Assembly (NCBI GenBank): GCA_003695605.1
Contig: RFIK01000103.1
Location: forward strand, 1 to 22,761
Reading direction: 5' to 3'
Length of the DNA stretch: 22,761 bases
Origin: Chlorobiota bacterium
GTDB lineage: Bacteria; Bacteroidota; Ignavibacteria; Kapaibacteriales; NICIL-2
Positions 6,470 to 15,818 of the stretch are shown here, piece by piece. Positions within the stretch are counted from its first letter, which is position 1. Each line of letters starts with the position of its first letter. Position numbers and translations under genes: made by a program. The notes under the pieces were generated by a model. It saw only the letters and a program-made list of their open reading frames with translations, had not been told where the DNA came from and did not search any database.

Positions 6470-9400
6470 ATGCGACGATATACATTGCTATGGACGGTTG
6501 CCACACTATTGCTCTCCAGTGGTGTGAGTGCGCAGGAGTTTCGTCTACCACGAGGTGCTGAGCGCATCCCCACTGCAGCAGAGCTATTGACCAATGGCTC
6601 GCAAGGAAAGGAATTTTACTTCTGCTTCCCACTCAATGATAGTCCTCAGCAGCCTGTGACAGCCAGGGAGATTTACGTAACATCATCGCGGAACACCAGA
6701 TTTCGGTACGAAATCCCAGGCCTGGGCTTCCAGAAAACCTTCAACGTGCAAGCGATGCGCGTTACAGTGCTGTCGTTGCGTGATGTGCCGATGCCAGAGG
6801 CAGAGGAGAGTGAAGTTCCGCTCGATATTGCGGCTCGGATTGTCGCAGACGACCCTGTTTCTGTTTACGTTTACAATGGAAAGGTGGTGAGTTCTGATGG
6901 TTACTTAGCAATTCCGGTCCAATCGTGGGGCAATGAGTACATCCACCTTGGGTGGCCAGACTTTCGCGAATTCCGGAACTGGAAAGGTGGATTCGCTATT
7001 GTTGCCGCGTACAGGGATACCCGCGTCAGTATTGAACTTCGCAAACCGAATATCGGCGATCACGGAATAACATCCGCACGGACGGAAAAGGGACGCCGGT
7101 ACGGAGCGACCTGGACAGTCACACTACAGCCTGGCCAGTGTTACCTTGTCCAAGGTGACGGCATGACACGAGGCGAATTCGATCTTTCCGGCAGCATTGT
7201 CCGCGCAAATAAACCGATTGGATTCATCAGCTATCACCAACGGACGATGGTGCCAAGCTTTGATATCTTCAACGGCCGTGATCACATGATCGAAATGATA
7301 CCACCGACGTCAATGTGGGGGAAAACATACGTCAGTGTCGAATACGAACGAGGCGGGTATGGGGACTTTTTCCGGGTCGTCGCACTTCAGGATGGGACGA
7401 ATATTGTCTGTACAACGTACGACTTCAAAACGAAACAAAAACTTGAAGAATTCATCATGCCAGGACTCAAGCGTGGCGAAGTACGTTCTCTCCCTGATGC
7501 TGGAATCGTCGTCACTGGTCCAGGCCAAGCGACAGGTGTGCGCGGCATGTCGGTTTGGAAGTCAAATAAGCCGTTTTTCCTGATGCAATACTCCGCCTCT
7601 GCGGAATGGGACAACAACAACTTGTTCGATCCCTTCATGATCTACGTTGTCCCGGTTGAACAGTACACGAAGGCGACAATATTTCAGTCACCATCGAATC
7701 CTGCATACAGTCGCCATCGTTTCAATTTGATTGTCTCAGCAAACATCAATGATCCAGAGCAGAAAGACCTTCGCTCCATAAAGATTGACGGTGTACCTGT
7801 TACAACACTTGCTCCGGACATTCTCGGCAATCGCATTCCTGGTACGAATCTTCACTACGCTCGGCTCTTTGTCAACAACGGTGCACACCTGATCGAAGGG
7901 AACGCCCCATTTGGCGGCTACATCTACGGTTGGGGGAGCTTCGACTCTTATGGGTGGCCGGCTGCAACCGCCTATCGCAAACTCGATGAATTCGATACCA
8001 TTCCACCACCACTGAGCCGACAACAAGAATGCGGCGACTATACCTACACTGCCCGCGAAACCGGACAAGATTTTCGGATCAATGATACCCTCAACCACAT
8101 CGGGACAGGGATCAATGCCATTGACTTTGTCGAAGGGAAGCCATCGTTCAACTACGCACTTGAACTGCTCGAGGCCGATGGCAAACCCATCACCGACAAT
8201 CTCCTCCCGCAGGAACAAAAAAACAGTATCGTCAAATTCCGACTGCGGGTTATTGATAAATCCAAAGATGCCCAAGCGTACTTCTACGTCAGCGATCGTG
8301 CGCTCAACTTCAGCTACGACAGTGTTTTCTGGGTTGCTCCAAAGATTTCGATACGCCCCAATCCAATCAATGCCGGGAAAGTACGTGTCGGGCGCACCCA
8401 CGAGATATCGGCAACCATCACGAACAATGCAGATTCGACATTGCTCATCACGGAACTCCGTCTGAAAAAAGGGACGGTCTTCACAATTGTTGAGCCGACA
8501 ATTCCAACTGGGGGCTTAGCACTATATCCGCGACAAAGCCTTCAAGTCCGCCTCCGCTATACGCCCCAAACGGAGCATATTCGCGACGATGAACGTGACG
8601 AGGATTCCCTCCTCGTCGTCGAGCAATGTGCGCCGCTTGCGGTTCAGGTTATTGGACGCGGCACCCAGCCACATATCGTCGTTGATGACTGGGATGCTGG
8701 AACGGTCTCTGTCGGTCAATCACGCTGCCATTCGCAGCAACTATCACGTGGACTACGCATCCGCAATCCAGGCACTGATACACTGACGATCACCGACATC
8801 GATCGCTCGACGATTCAGCCACCATTTAGCCTCACCAATCCGACCGATCCCCCTCTACCGATAACGATTCCGCCAGGCGGCGAAGTATTCCTCAAGGAGA
8901 TGTGTTTTGCCCCATCAAACGATAGTACTTTCACCATTACCGTCCGCTTTGTGAGCGATGCTCCCGGCAATGGAGGCGACAAGCCATGGTCGGAGTGGAG
9001 AGGGCAATCGATCTCTCCAGGGCCGATTGTCATCGGTAACAATTGGGGACGCGTTCGGCTTGGTACCACAAAGGTGCTCAATGGCCTCGTACGCAATGAC
9101 GGTCAAGATCAAGTGCAATGCACCGCTGTGTACCTTCCTGCCAACGAGCAGAACTTCCGTATCGTCGGTAGCGATCGTCAGCCACCATTTGCGCTCTTCC
9201 CCAATGGTCAGGATGTCGTTCGTGTCCAGATTGCCTGCACACCCCAAGCGGAATTCGATCTGTCAAGTCGCCTCATGGGTGACTTTACGGGCGTCGGCAC
9301 CCGATCGGATGCATTGACTGCATATGGCTACCTTGAAAAAATCGAGGCAACGGGTGCGATCTTCCGCACACCAATCCTGGTGGGGACAACAACACAAAGC

Positions 9401-10819
9401 CAAGTCGGCAGTCCAGAGCAATTTGTCACCGTCATGAACACAAGCCAATCGGCAGACCTTCGCGTTTATTCCGTTGAGATACTGCCGACACGTGATCCGA
9501 ACCGGAAGCTTTTCCCAGAGGACTTCCAGCTGCTCAATACTCTCCAAGCCGCCACACTTCCGATCGGTGCAGCACCAGAGCGTTTAGCAATCCAATTCCG
9601 TCCATCAGGTGTGGGAGAACGGAAAGCGCTTGTGCGTATCCTCCACAACGCTGAGCCTCCCATCCCCGAGCCGACGGGGCAAGCAGAGACGATCGTCGAA
9701 CTGATTGGCTATGGCTATACCGTCAATCAACCGACGCTGGAAGGATACGACTTTGGCTCGGTTACCACATGTGATCAACCACGTGGTGCAGCCACAGTGA
9801 CCAATACTGCACCTGCCGGTACTCCAGCCTCTGACGTCGAAGTCGTCGGTGCAACGATCCTCGGACCTGATGCTGCGTACTTCGTACTCGAGTCCCCGCC
9901 AACACCTGCTAATCCGCTCATAGTGCCGGCTGGGCAATCTCGCCCAATTGCGGTACGATTCCTCCCTGACCAACCACGGGGTTATAGCGCATCGATTCGC
10001 GTCGAATACCGCGGCGGTGATGCCGATACAGCTGAGCTTCGCGGGGCAGGCTACGTTATCCCAATCGAAGTACGAACGACATTCAATTCCCCACTGTTCA
10101 ACTTCCGAAACGGAAGCGATGCAGGTGCCCAAGTGCAAGTCCGTTCCCTCAACTGGGGTGGAGCTCAGGTTTACGGCTTCGACATCCGCGTTCGGTACAA
10201 CGCCAAGCAGCTCCTCTACGTGCCCAACAGCATCACGCGTGGGGATGGGCTCGACGGTAGCTGGCAACTAACAGCGCAAGAAACTCTCGATGCCACTACG
10301 GGCGCTGCAGAGCTTCTCATCCAAGGTCGCGGCCAAACGCCAATCGCTGCAAATGGCACCATTGCAGCACTCCGCTACACTGTTCTCATTAGCGATCTAG
10401 CTGACCAACGCTTTGCAACGACGACCATCGCCGAATGCATCCCATATGGTGCAGATAACGCTAACCGCCGATGCGTCATTCCCACTGTGCTCGGCGACAG
10501 CCTGCTGCCGACAACGTGCTTCATTGACGGACGCTTTGTCAAAATCTCCACGACATCGTTCTCACTCGTTGATGTTAGCCCACACCCAGCGACAAGTGAT
10601 GCAGTCACAATTCGATTCGGCGTCGGCTTCGATGCTCCCACGAGCATTCGCCTCTACGACGCACTCGGAAACCCCGTGCGGACGGTGCTCGATGGTGAGC
10701 TTTCCGCAGGCACCTATCAACTTGAAGTGCCAATTGCAGACATGAGCAGCGGACTCTATTTCGTCCGCTACGAAAGCGGCCCAGTTCGTATCACACGACA
10801 GGTGCTCATCGTTCGATAG
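6470..10819 (+). CDS. Large T9SS-exported surface protein: IgGFc-binding-like, choice-of-anchor-D repeats, cohesin-like, type A sorting domain
   Basis: The 1449-residue product has a signal peptide (MRRYTLLWTVATLLLSSGVSA, then Q). Residues 170-500 match the IgGFc-binding-type domain: GGFAIVAAYRDTRVSIEL, NKPIGFISYH, DHMIEMIPPTSMWGKTYV and a closing YIYGWGSFDSYGWP. This domain is usually seen on surface proteins; its ligand here is unknown. From about 628 to 1200, five ASH/choice-of-anchor-D-type beta-sandwich repeats follow, with starts near 628, 736, 853, 965 and 1089 and repeated patterns such as AGKVRVG, AGTVSVG and WGRVRLG. Residues 1203-1324 resemble a cohesin domain (VYGFDIRVRYNAKQLLYVP, then IAANGTIAALRYTVLI). 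The last 90 residues are a T9SS type A sorting domain (SPHPATSDAVTIRF, LYDALGNPV, SGLYFVRY). The protein is expected on the outer surface. The gene is monocistronic, with its own promoter and terminator. Domain names come from pattern recognition only. Confidence 0.85.
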   Translation: MRRYTLLWTVATLLLSSGVSAQEFRLPRGAERIPTAAELLTNGSQGKEFYFCFPLNDSPQQPVTAREIYVTSSRNTRFRYEIPGLGFQKTFNVQAMRVTVLSLRDVPMPEAEESEVPLDIAARIVADDPVSVYVYNGKVVSSDGYLAIPVQSWGNEYIHLGWPDFREFRNWKGGFAIVAAYRDTRVSIELRKPNIGDHGITSARTEKGRRYGATWTVTLQPGQCYLVQGDGMTRGEFDLSGSIVRANKPIGFISYHQRTMVPSFDIFNGRDHMIEMIPPTSMWGKTYVSVEYERGGYGDFFRVVALQDGTNIVCTTYDFKTKQKLEEFIMPGLKRGEVRSLPDAGIVVTGPGQATGVRGMSVWKSNKPFFLMQYSASAEWDNNNLFDPFMIYVVPVEQYTKATIFQSPSNPAYSRHRFNLIVSANINDPEQKDLRSIKIDGVPVTTLAPDILGNRIPGTNLHYARLFVNNGAHLIEGNAPFGGYIYGWGSFDSYGWPAATAYRKLDEFDTIPPPLSRQQECGDYTYTARETGQDFRINDTLNHIGTGINAIDFVEGKPSFNYALELLEADGKPITDNLLPQEQKNSIVKFRLRVIDKSKDAQAYFYVSDRALNFSYDSVFWVAPKISIRPNPINAGKVRVGRTHEISATITNNADSTLLITELRLKKGTVFTIVEPTIPTGGLALYPRQSLQVRLRYTPQTEHIRDDERDEDSLLVVEQCAPLAVQVIGRGTQPHIVVDDWDAGTVSVGQSRCHSQQLSRGLRIRNPGTDTLTITDIDRSTIQPPFSLTNPTDPPLPITIPPGGEVFLKEMCFAPSNDSTFTITVRFVSDAPGNGGDKPWSEWRGQSISPGPIVIGNNWGRVRLGTTKVLNGLVRNDGQDQVQCTAVYLPANEQNFRIVGSDRQPPFALFPNGQDVVRVQIACTPQAEFDLSSRLMGDFTGVGTRSDALTAYGYLEKIEATGAIFRTPILVGTTTQSQVGSPEQFVTVMNTSQSADLRVYSVEILPTRDPNRKLFPEDFQLLNTLQAATLPIGAAPERLAIQFRPSGVGERKALVRILHNAEPPIPEPTGQAETIVELIGYGYTVNQPTLEGYDFGSVTTCDQPRGAATVTNTAPAGTPASDVEVVGATILGPDAAYFVLESPPTPANPLIVPAGQSRPIAVRFLPDQPRGYSASIRVEYRGGDADTAELRGAGYVIPIEVRTTFNSPLFNFRNGSDAGAQVQVRSLNWGGAQVYGFDIRVRYNAKQLLYVPNSITRGDGLDGSWQLTAQETLDATTGAAELLIQGRGQTPIAANGTIAALRYTVLISDLADQRFATTTIAECIPYGADNANRRCVIPTVLGDSLLPTTCFIDGRFVKISTTSFSLVDVSPHPATSDAVTIRFGVGFDAPTSIRLYDALGNPVRTVLDGELSAGTYQLEVPIADMSSGLYFVRYESGPVRITRQVLIVR

Positions 10820-10889
10820 GTTCAGGAATTTGCGTGCGGAGAAGTGTCTCCCGTATGCAAAGCGTCTGTGTGAGGGTTATGGAGTACGT

Positions 10890-10926
10890 GGCGCTCGGGG
10901 TGCTGGACCCGAGCGCCATTTTTTTT
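10890..10926 (+). terminator. Intrinsic terminator of the large surface protein gene
   Basis: A perfect 10-bp GC-rich stem, GGCGCTCGGG (10890-10899) with CCCGAGCGCC (10908-10917), encloses an 8-nt loop and is followed by A and then eight T residues (10919-10926). It lies 70 bp after the stop codon. The T run reaches the stop codon of the convergent sensor gene. On the minus strand the stem is not followed by a T run, so it should work mainly for the plus-strand gene. Confidence 0.93.
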
Positions 10927-13058
10927 CACGCAAGCGGAAGAGTGATCAGGGCGACATTCCCTTCCTGACCGAGTGTCTCAACGCTGAACGTACCGCCAAC
11001 GCGGCGTATCTGAGATGCAGCAAGTCCAAAGCGGAAGAGGATGTCATCGCGATCATGTGCAAGTGCTTCCACCAGGTCGTGCTGCGAGCGGTTGAAGACT
11101 CCGATGAGCTCTGCAACGTGGCCACTGTATGGCGCGAGCACTTGCACTTCGAGTACCTGCTCTTGTGCATTGATAATTGTCGTCAACTCGATTGCTCCAC
11201 TTCGCGCGCCGGCAGTCAGCCCTACGAAAAGATTTGCAAATGCTTCAGCGACGACGTGTTCTTCGGCTGCAAGGTGAGTTCCGTGTTCGACACTCCGTTC
11301 AACGAAGATGCAACTACCGCCCGATGTGCGGTAGCTCTTCTGCGCGTGATGGAGGATGCACCCCAATTCAACCGCCTCAGTATGGTTGACCGCGTGCTCA
11401 CCTGCGACATCGAGCAAATCATTGACGATGGCGAATAAGCGGTCGGAGCTTTCATTGGCAAGTTTGACAAAGCGTGTCTGCCCTTCATTGCTCGGATCCA
11501 TCTCGAGGACCATGTGGTGCATTCCCTCGAGCGTAGTTACCAGCGATGATCGTAAATAGCGCGTCAGACGCTGCATGAAGGCTGATTTCGATGCATTCGC
11601 TTCCAGTGCTAGTTGCTCGGCAAGGTGCACCTGTCGCGACCGGAGCTCCAGTTCCTGCCGAGCCTGGTGCTCGAGCGTAACATCGCGCCCGACCGCATAC
11701 GCGATTCCCTCAACGCGTGCGATCGAGATGTTCCAACTAATCCAGCGGATTGAACCATCAGCAGCGACCATCTGCAGCTCAAGTGTGGTGCTGTCGTGCT
11801 CCTTGCTCCCCAACGCACTCAGCAGACGGATTCGCTCTGGCTCTGTCGCAACATACTGCGTTATCAGCCTTCCAATGACCGATTCCGGATCGTACCCTAA
11901 CACCGATTGCACCGCCGGGTTGACAGTTTGCCATTTGCCACCATCGAGCGTTATCGTTCCGATGATGTCGCGCGATGCCTCGAGGATCCGCCGATTGCCT
12001 TCTGTGATGCGATCGGCAAGTCGAACAGCCCGTTCATGCGCGCTGAGCACCGAGAGCACAAATCCACAGAAAATGAGCGTCGTGATGATCCCACCTCCCA
12101 GTGCGAAGATGCCGAAGTAGTTTTCGATTCCCTGCGTAAGGATTGGAGCACTGGTGAACTCTACCCGAAACGTTCGATCGGCGATTGCAATGCGCCGCTC
12201 TGAGCGGAATGCATTCTCAACGTTCAGTCCATCACTGGTACCAAAGGTTGCAACGACAGTTGGCGTGCGTCCAGACCACTCATCGAGCACGCGGAAGCTG
12301 ATCATGCGATCAGAGGCAACACTATCGCCGAGCGAAGTTTGGAGAAACTTCCGAACGTCCATCTCGACAAAGAGCACTCCATCGTAGCGTGAATGTGCGG
12401 TTGGGAGCACGACATCGGAGGAGTTCTTATGCTGCGTCGGTATCATGAGCACCATGCTCACAGTATCGCGCTGGACCGTGAAGACCTGAGAGGCAATGAT
12501 GGTGCGCTTTTGCTGCGCACGCATGGCTGCTTCTGCAAGCTCCGGACGACTGAGCAAATCGAATCCAATGACACTTGCGCGCTGAGGATATGGCACTGCA
12601 TAGAGCACGGGCATGTAGAGAGGGCGCTCGCCTGGTGGCTGGATGTGGTAGTCGTAATATCGCTCCGATCGCGCATAGAAAGTAAACTCCCCCAATTCGC
12701 GCGGAGTAACAATGCTTGCATACCCGATGCATCGAATAGCAGGATTGGATTCAGCGGGCACAGTTGAATACAGCTCGAAAACGTCGCGAACAACCTGCAC
12801 ACTATTGCGGAACAACGCGTCGAGATTGCGGAGGACGTTTTCGTATGTCGCTGTCCCTTGCTCCAAGCGAGCGACCACAGAGCCAACTGCTTTGTCGAAT
12901 TCCATCTGCCGCTTGGTGCGAATGAAATCGTCGAGCAGGTACATCGCTGCGATACTGAGCGCAATCCCAATGACTGCGATCGCAGCAACTTGGAGATACT
13001 TCCCCAGCGGCAGTCGCGGGAAACGGGTGGTCTCTGTCAGAGTTTGTGCGGTGTACAT
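10926..13058 (-). CDS. CHASE-PAS membrane sensor with degenerate histidine kinase core (pseudokinase)
   Basis: The 710-residue protein has a transmembrane helix near 21-42, an extracytoplasmic CHASE-type ligand-binding domain (about 60-305; GYASIVTPRELGEF, GERPLYMPVLYAVPY, VIGFDLLSRPELAEAA), a second helix near 315-340, a PAS domain (about 355-465; ILEASRDIIGTITLDG, NPAVQSVLGYDPESVIG) and a C-terminal region aligned with HisKA and HATPase_c. The phosphoacceptor helix reads ASKSAFMQRLTRYLRSSL; where kinases have the H of SHELRTPL, this has R500. The ATP-binding boxes are also broken. N box: NLFVGLTAG in place of NLLSNA, with G613 where the Mg-binding Asn should be. G1: APYSGH instead of DTGxGI. 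G2: RFGLAAS instead of GTGLGLA. Autophosphorylation is therefore unlikely. The last strand (GGTFSVETLGQEGNVALITLP) is well kept, so the fold may persist as a signalling scaffold. No response regulator is present in the window. It follows the surface operon on the same strand. Confidence 0.85.
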   Translation of the reverse strand: MYTAQTLTETTRFPRLPLGKYLQVAAIAVIGIALSIAAMYLLDDFIRTKRQMEFDKAVGSVVARLEQGTATYENVLRNLDALFRNSVQVVRDVFELYSTVPAESNPAIRCIGYASIVTPRELGEFTFYARSERYYDYHIQPPGERPLYMPVLYAVPYPQRASVIGFDLLSRPELAEAAMRAQQKRTIIASQVFTVQRDTVSMVLMIPTQHKNSSDVVLPTAHSRYDGVLFVEMDVRKFLQTSLGDSVASDRMISFRVLDEWSGRTPTVVATFGTSDGLNVENAFRSERRIAIADRTFRVEFTSAPILTQGIENYFGIFALGGGIITTLIFCGFVLSVLSAHERAVRLADRITEGNRRILEASRDIIGTITLDGGKWQTVNPAVQSVLGYDPESVIGRLITQYVATEPERIRLLSALGSKEHDSTTLELQMVAADGSIRWISWNISIARVEGIAYAVGRDVTLEHQARQELELRSRQVHLAEQLALEANASKSAFMQRLTRYLRSSLVTTLEGMHHMVLEMDPSNEGQTRFVKLANESSDRLFAIVNDLLDVAGEHAVNHTEAVELGCILHHAQKSYRTSGGSCIFVERSVEHGTHLAAEEHVVAEAFANLFVGLTAGARSGAIELTTIINAQEQVLEVQVLAPYSGHVAELIGVFNRSQHDLVEALAHDRDDILFRFGLAASQIRRVGGTFSVETLGQEGNVALITLPLA

Positions 13059-13062
13059 CGCG

Positions 13063-13093
13063 CTCTAACCGTCATACGATACGACGGTTAGAG
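13063..13093 (-). promoter_or_regulatory. Perfect 11-bp inverted repeat just before the sensor start codon
   Basis: CTCTAACCGTC (13063-13073) and GACGGTTAGAG (13083-13093) are exact inverted repeats around a 9-nt spacer. On the minus strand the proximal arm ends only 4 nt before the sensor ATG and contains its only purine-rich stretch (TTAGAG). As RNA it would hide the initiation region; as DNA it could be an operator. There is no T run, so a simple terminator for the preceding OmpA gene is unlikely. Confidence 0.6.
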
Positions 13094-13129
13094 TATCGGC
13101 ATTTCGGTGAGAAAGTGTAGCATTCCACG

Positions 13130-14482
13130 CTACTGGACAATGGTAATCTCGACGCGGCGGTTTGCCATCCGTCCTTGGGGAGTCCGGTTGCTTTGGATAG
13201 GATTGCGGGCACCCATACCGGAAGCGAGAAGCCGATCGCGCGAGATTCCCTTGCTCATCAAGTACCGCACCACTTGGAGTGCTCGCTCATCGGAGACACG
13301 CTGTGTCTGAGCAGGTGTACCACCGAAGTTATCCGAGTGCCCAACAATGCGTACTTCCGCACGTGGATTCTGCTTGAGATACTCGGCAACAGCATCGAGG
13401 TACCTACGCAGTTCGTCTGTCAGCGCTGTGTCGGTGGGATTTGCGTAGCCAGTGAAAATCTGAATTTGGTTCGGCACCACCCGCGGGAGTGCTGGTGGTG
13501 GCGTTCGCGCTGGTAGTGGCGGCGGCACAATATCGCTTTCCGCAATTGTCGGGAGCAACGTCGCGACATAAAGACCTTGCGTTGGCTCGACGGGAGCTTT
13601 CCATTGCCCTTGGAGTGCTGCAATTGCAGGCGGCGCTTGGGCTGGTACAGCAGGATTCCGAGGCAGGATTGTTTCAGTGATAATATCTTCGCCGAACGTC
13701 AAACTGGCACCTCCACGGACGTATACACTGTTCCAGTTCGAGCCATTCTTCGAGTAGGTATTCGTCCCAATATGCAGCGTCATAAACGGCGTGAGCGTCA
13801 TCCGCCACGAGCCGAGCAATCCCGCAAAGAGGTCCCACCCAGCTCCGATATGCCCACCGACACGCAGCCAGTTCGGTTCGAATCCAATCCGACGTTGAAC
13901 GTCGATGCGCTCATCGTTATAGACGACGTCAGTGCGCGCCAGTGACTTTGTCGTGAGCACATCAACATCGAGCCCCGCAAGGAAATGTAAACCTGGATAG
14001 TCCGTGTAGTAGTACCGGGCCTGTGGCATGAAGGTGATGTACGTCATCACGTTCTGGGCAACAATCGTGTTATCCAACTCGAACGATGGATTGACAGGCA
14101 AACCAGGAACTCGCGTTACCGATGTTGTCTGCCGAACATCGAAGATGCTCACCATGAACGAAACTCCCCAGAGCGAGCTGGAGGGATGATAGACGTACTG
14201 CCCACCGATGCCAATGCCACCTCCTCCAAAACCGCCACTGTTGAGCACAAGGTAGCCGTCGGTCGGACAGACCAAGTTCGCCGGAATGATGAGCTTTCCA
14301 AAATGCATGTGGTAGGTACCCGAAATCATCGGTCCAACACGCCACTGACCGGGCGAGCGCGTGATGATCACCGTATCGCCATCGTCGCGAACGTACTGCA
14401 GCCCGAGCGTATCAATTCCGGCAACCTGTGCTGCCAGCGGAAGACTTATGGCTATCAACATCCAAATTGCTCGCATGACCAT
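13130..14482 (-). CDS. OmpA-family outer-membrane protein
   Basis: The 450-residue protein has a signal peptide (MRAIWMLIAISLPLAA, then Q). Its N-terminal region of about 260 residues is rich in alternating and Gly/aromatic segments (NSGGFGGGGIGIGGQYVYH, HFLAGLDVDVL), consistent with an outer-membrane beta-barrel. A Pro/Ala-rich linker (about 286-338) follows, then an OmpA C-terminal peptidoglycan-binding domain from about 340 to the end (VRIVGHSDNFGG, RVSDERALQVVRYLMSKG, ANRRVEITIV). D384 and R400 sit where the family contacts diaminopimelate. The first of two close ATGs was taken; MRAIW begins at 14476. The gene starts 7 bp after the stop of the T9SS-sorted protein gene. As the last gene of the surface operon, it is a candidate anchor between cell wall and outer membrane for the products upstream. 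Confidence 0.88.
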   Translation of the reverse strand: MVMRAIWMLIAISLPLAAQVAGIDTLGLQYVRDDGDTVIITRSPGQWRVGPMISGTYHMHFGKLIIPANLVCPTDGYLVLNSGGFGGGGIGIGGQYVYHPSSSLWGVSFMVSIFDVRQTTSVTRVPGLPVNPSFELDNTIVAQNVMTYITFMPQARYYYTDYPGLHFLAGLDVDVLTTKSLARTDVVYNDERIDVQRRIGFEPNWLRVGGHIGAGWDLFAGLLGSWRMTLTPFMTLHIGTNTYSKNGSNWNSVYVRGGASLTFGEDIITETILPRNPAVPAQAPPAIAALQGQWKAPVEPTQGLYVATLLPTIAESDIVPPPLPARTPPPALPRVVPNQIQIFTGYANPTDTALTDELRRYLDAVAEYLKQNPRAEVRIVGHSDNFGGTPAQTQRVSDERALQVVRYLMSKGISRDRLLASGMGARNPIQSNRTPQGRMANRRVEITIVQ

Positions 14483-14489
14483 GGCACCG

Positions 14490-15818
14490 TTAGCGCAGTA
14501 ATTGAATCTTCAAAATCGCGCGCGACAGTTCAATTGTCGGGTCATCAACCGGATTGGCAATGAGCACAACATTGTAGAGTCCTTGGGACGCTTGGTCAGG
14601 CGCATTCCATACAACGGTGTTGACACTACCTGGCGCAGTTCGCGGTACGACGACGTTGTCGAGCAGTACCGTCAGCTCCTTGCCCGTGATGTCGTAAACT
14701 TTCGCAGTGATCCGCACGCGGTCGGAAACGGTGTAGCGAATTGTCGCTTGCGTTGTCGTTGGATTTGGGTACACTGTTGCACTCGTGATGACGCTGTTCG
14801 GTATCCGAATGGACGTCGTATCGAGAAAGCGCCGTGAGCCGTCGAACATGATGGCGGAAAGTTCGTACTCATAGTACACATCACGAAGTTCGACGGTATC
14901 TGGTGTAGACATCGCATAGTCGAAACCAACCGACGTGGTGCCCTTCGAAAAGAGCGCAGAATCAAACGGGATACCAAAGCGACGCACCTCGCGGAATTCA
15001 GTCTCACTCGGCGGAAGCGACGAGCACAGGCACCGCCGCCGGATAACAAAACCTCGGACCCCTTGTTCGCAGAGCGTAGACCACGACAGCTGCACGAGTC
15101 GGTCCCCGAGATATTCGGCGCGGAAGCTCCCGGCTTTGAGTGTCAAACATGGCTCTGGCGCTGGTGAAACACGGAAGGAGTCAACACGCACAATCACTTG
15201 TTGCGTGCTATCGAGCCGAGGGTAGTTTCGCATCTCGACGTTATCGTCTGCACGGTACCAGCGGACGGCATATGCGATGCTATCAACTTCGAGTTTGCAC
15301 GCGTTAGCCTGGTAGTAATCAATCGGCTCCATCCATGCGAGTGCTGTTCCGATTCGTCCGCCGTCGGTCATTGTGATCCGAAATCGTCCCAGTCGGATTG
15401 CGGAATCGAGCGGGAAATACTTGGCATCGCGGAATTCATCTGGTCCATAGATGAAAATCGAGATCCACCCTTCGTGCAAGCTGATGCAGGTGCTATAGGC
15501 CGAAAGTGGTGCGTTTGCATACGGCGCTATTGGCAGATCCGACGAATTCGGCAGTAGCTCAACGCGCATTGCGCTTGGCGTGTAGCGACTGCTTGCAACT
15601 CCGACGATTTGGAACTGGAACGTCCCATTTGCCCAGCGTTCCCAGATGGTCGAGGTCCGCCGGAGTGTCAATGTGAACTCGATTGTCTGCTGATCAACAG
15701 CGGTAACGTTTTCGATCGAGACAATCGAAAGCACCTCGCGCTGAAGTTGTTGTGCATACGCACTTGGAAGTGCGAAGCATGCACCGAGAACCAGAAGTCG
15801 GAGCGCGTTGAGTTTCAT
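14490..15818 (-). CDS. Secreted protein with FN3-like region and T9SS type A sorting domain
   Basis: The 442-residue product has a signal peptide (MKLNALRLLVLGACFALPSAYA, then Q). The N-terminal 200 residues are beta-rich and I do not recognise them. Residues about 235-345 look like a fibronectin type III-like fold (VQLSWSTLCEQGVRGFVIRR, then VYYEYELSAIMFDGSRRF), with a Cys-containing loop (RRRCLCSSLPP). Residues about 350-442 are a T9SS type A sorting domain (TVYPNPTTTQATIRYTV, AKVYDITGKELTVLLD, SQGLYNVVLIA), so the protein should be exported by T9SS and attached to the surface. The start at 15818 was chosen because it gives the signal peptide directly. Its ATG shares bases with the TGA of the upstream dockerin-like gene (ATGA overlap), so translation is probably coupled. 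Confidence 0.83.
   Translation of the reverse strand: MKLNALRLLVLGACFALPSAYAQQLQREVLSIVSIENVTAVDQQTIEFTLTLRRTSTIWERWANGTFQFQIVGVASSRYTPSAMRVELLPNSSDLPIAPYANAPLSAYSTCISLHEGWISIFIYGPDEFRDAKYFPLDSAIRLGRFRITMTDGGRIGTALAWMEPIDYYQANACKLEVDSIAYAVRWYRADDNVEMRNYPRLDSTQQVIVRVDSFRVSPAPEPCLTLKAGSFRAEYLGDRLVQLSWSTLCEQGVRGFVIRRRCLCSSLPPSETEFREVRRFGIPFDSALFSKGTTSVGFDYAMSTPDTVELRDVYYEYELSAIMFDGSRRFLDTTSIRIPNSVITSATVYPNPTTTQATIRYTVSDRVRITAKVYDITGKELTVLLDNVVVPRTAPGSVNTVVWNAPDQASQGLYNVVLIANPVDDPTIELSRAILKIQLLR

Noticed and set aside
10830..11438. 202-codon plus-strand open frame downstream of the large surface protein
   Set aside because: It is interrupted in function by the intrinsic terminator at 10890-10926 and is antisense to the sensor C-terminus.
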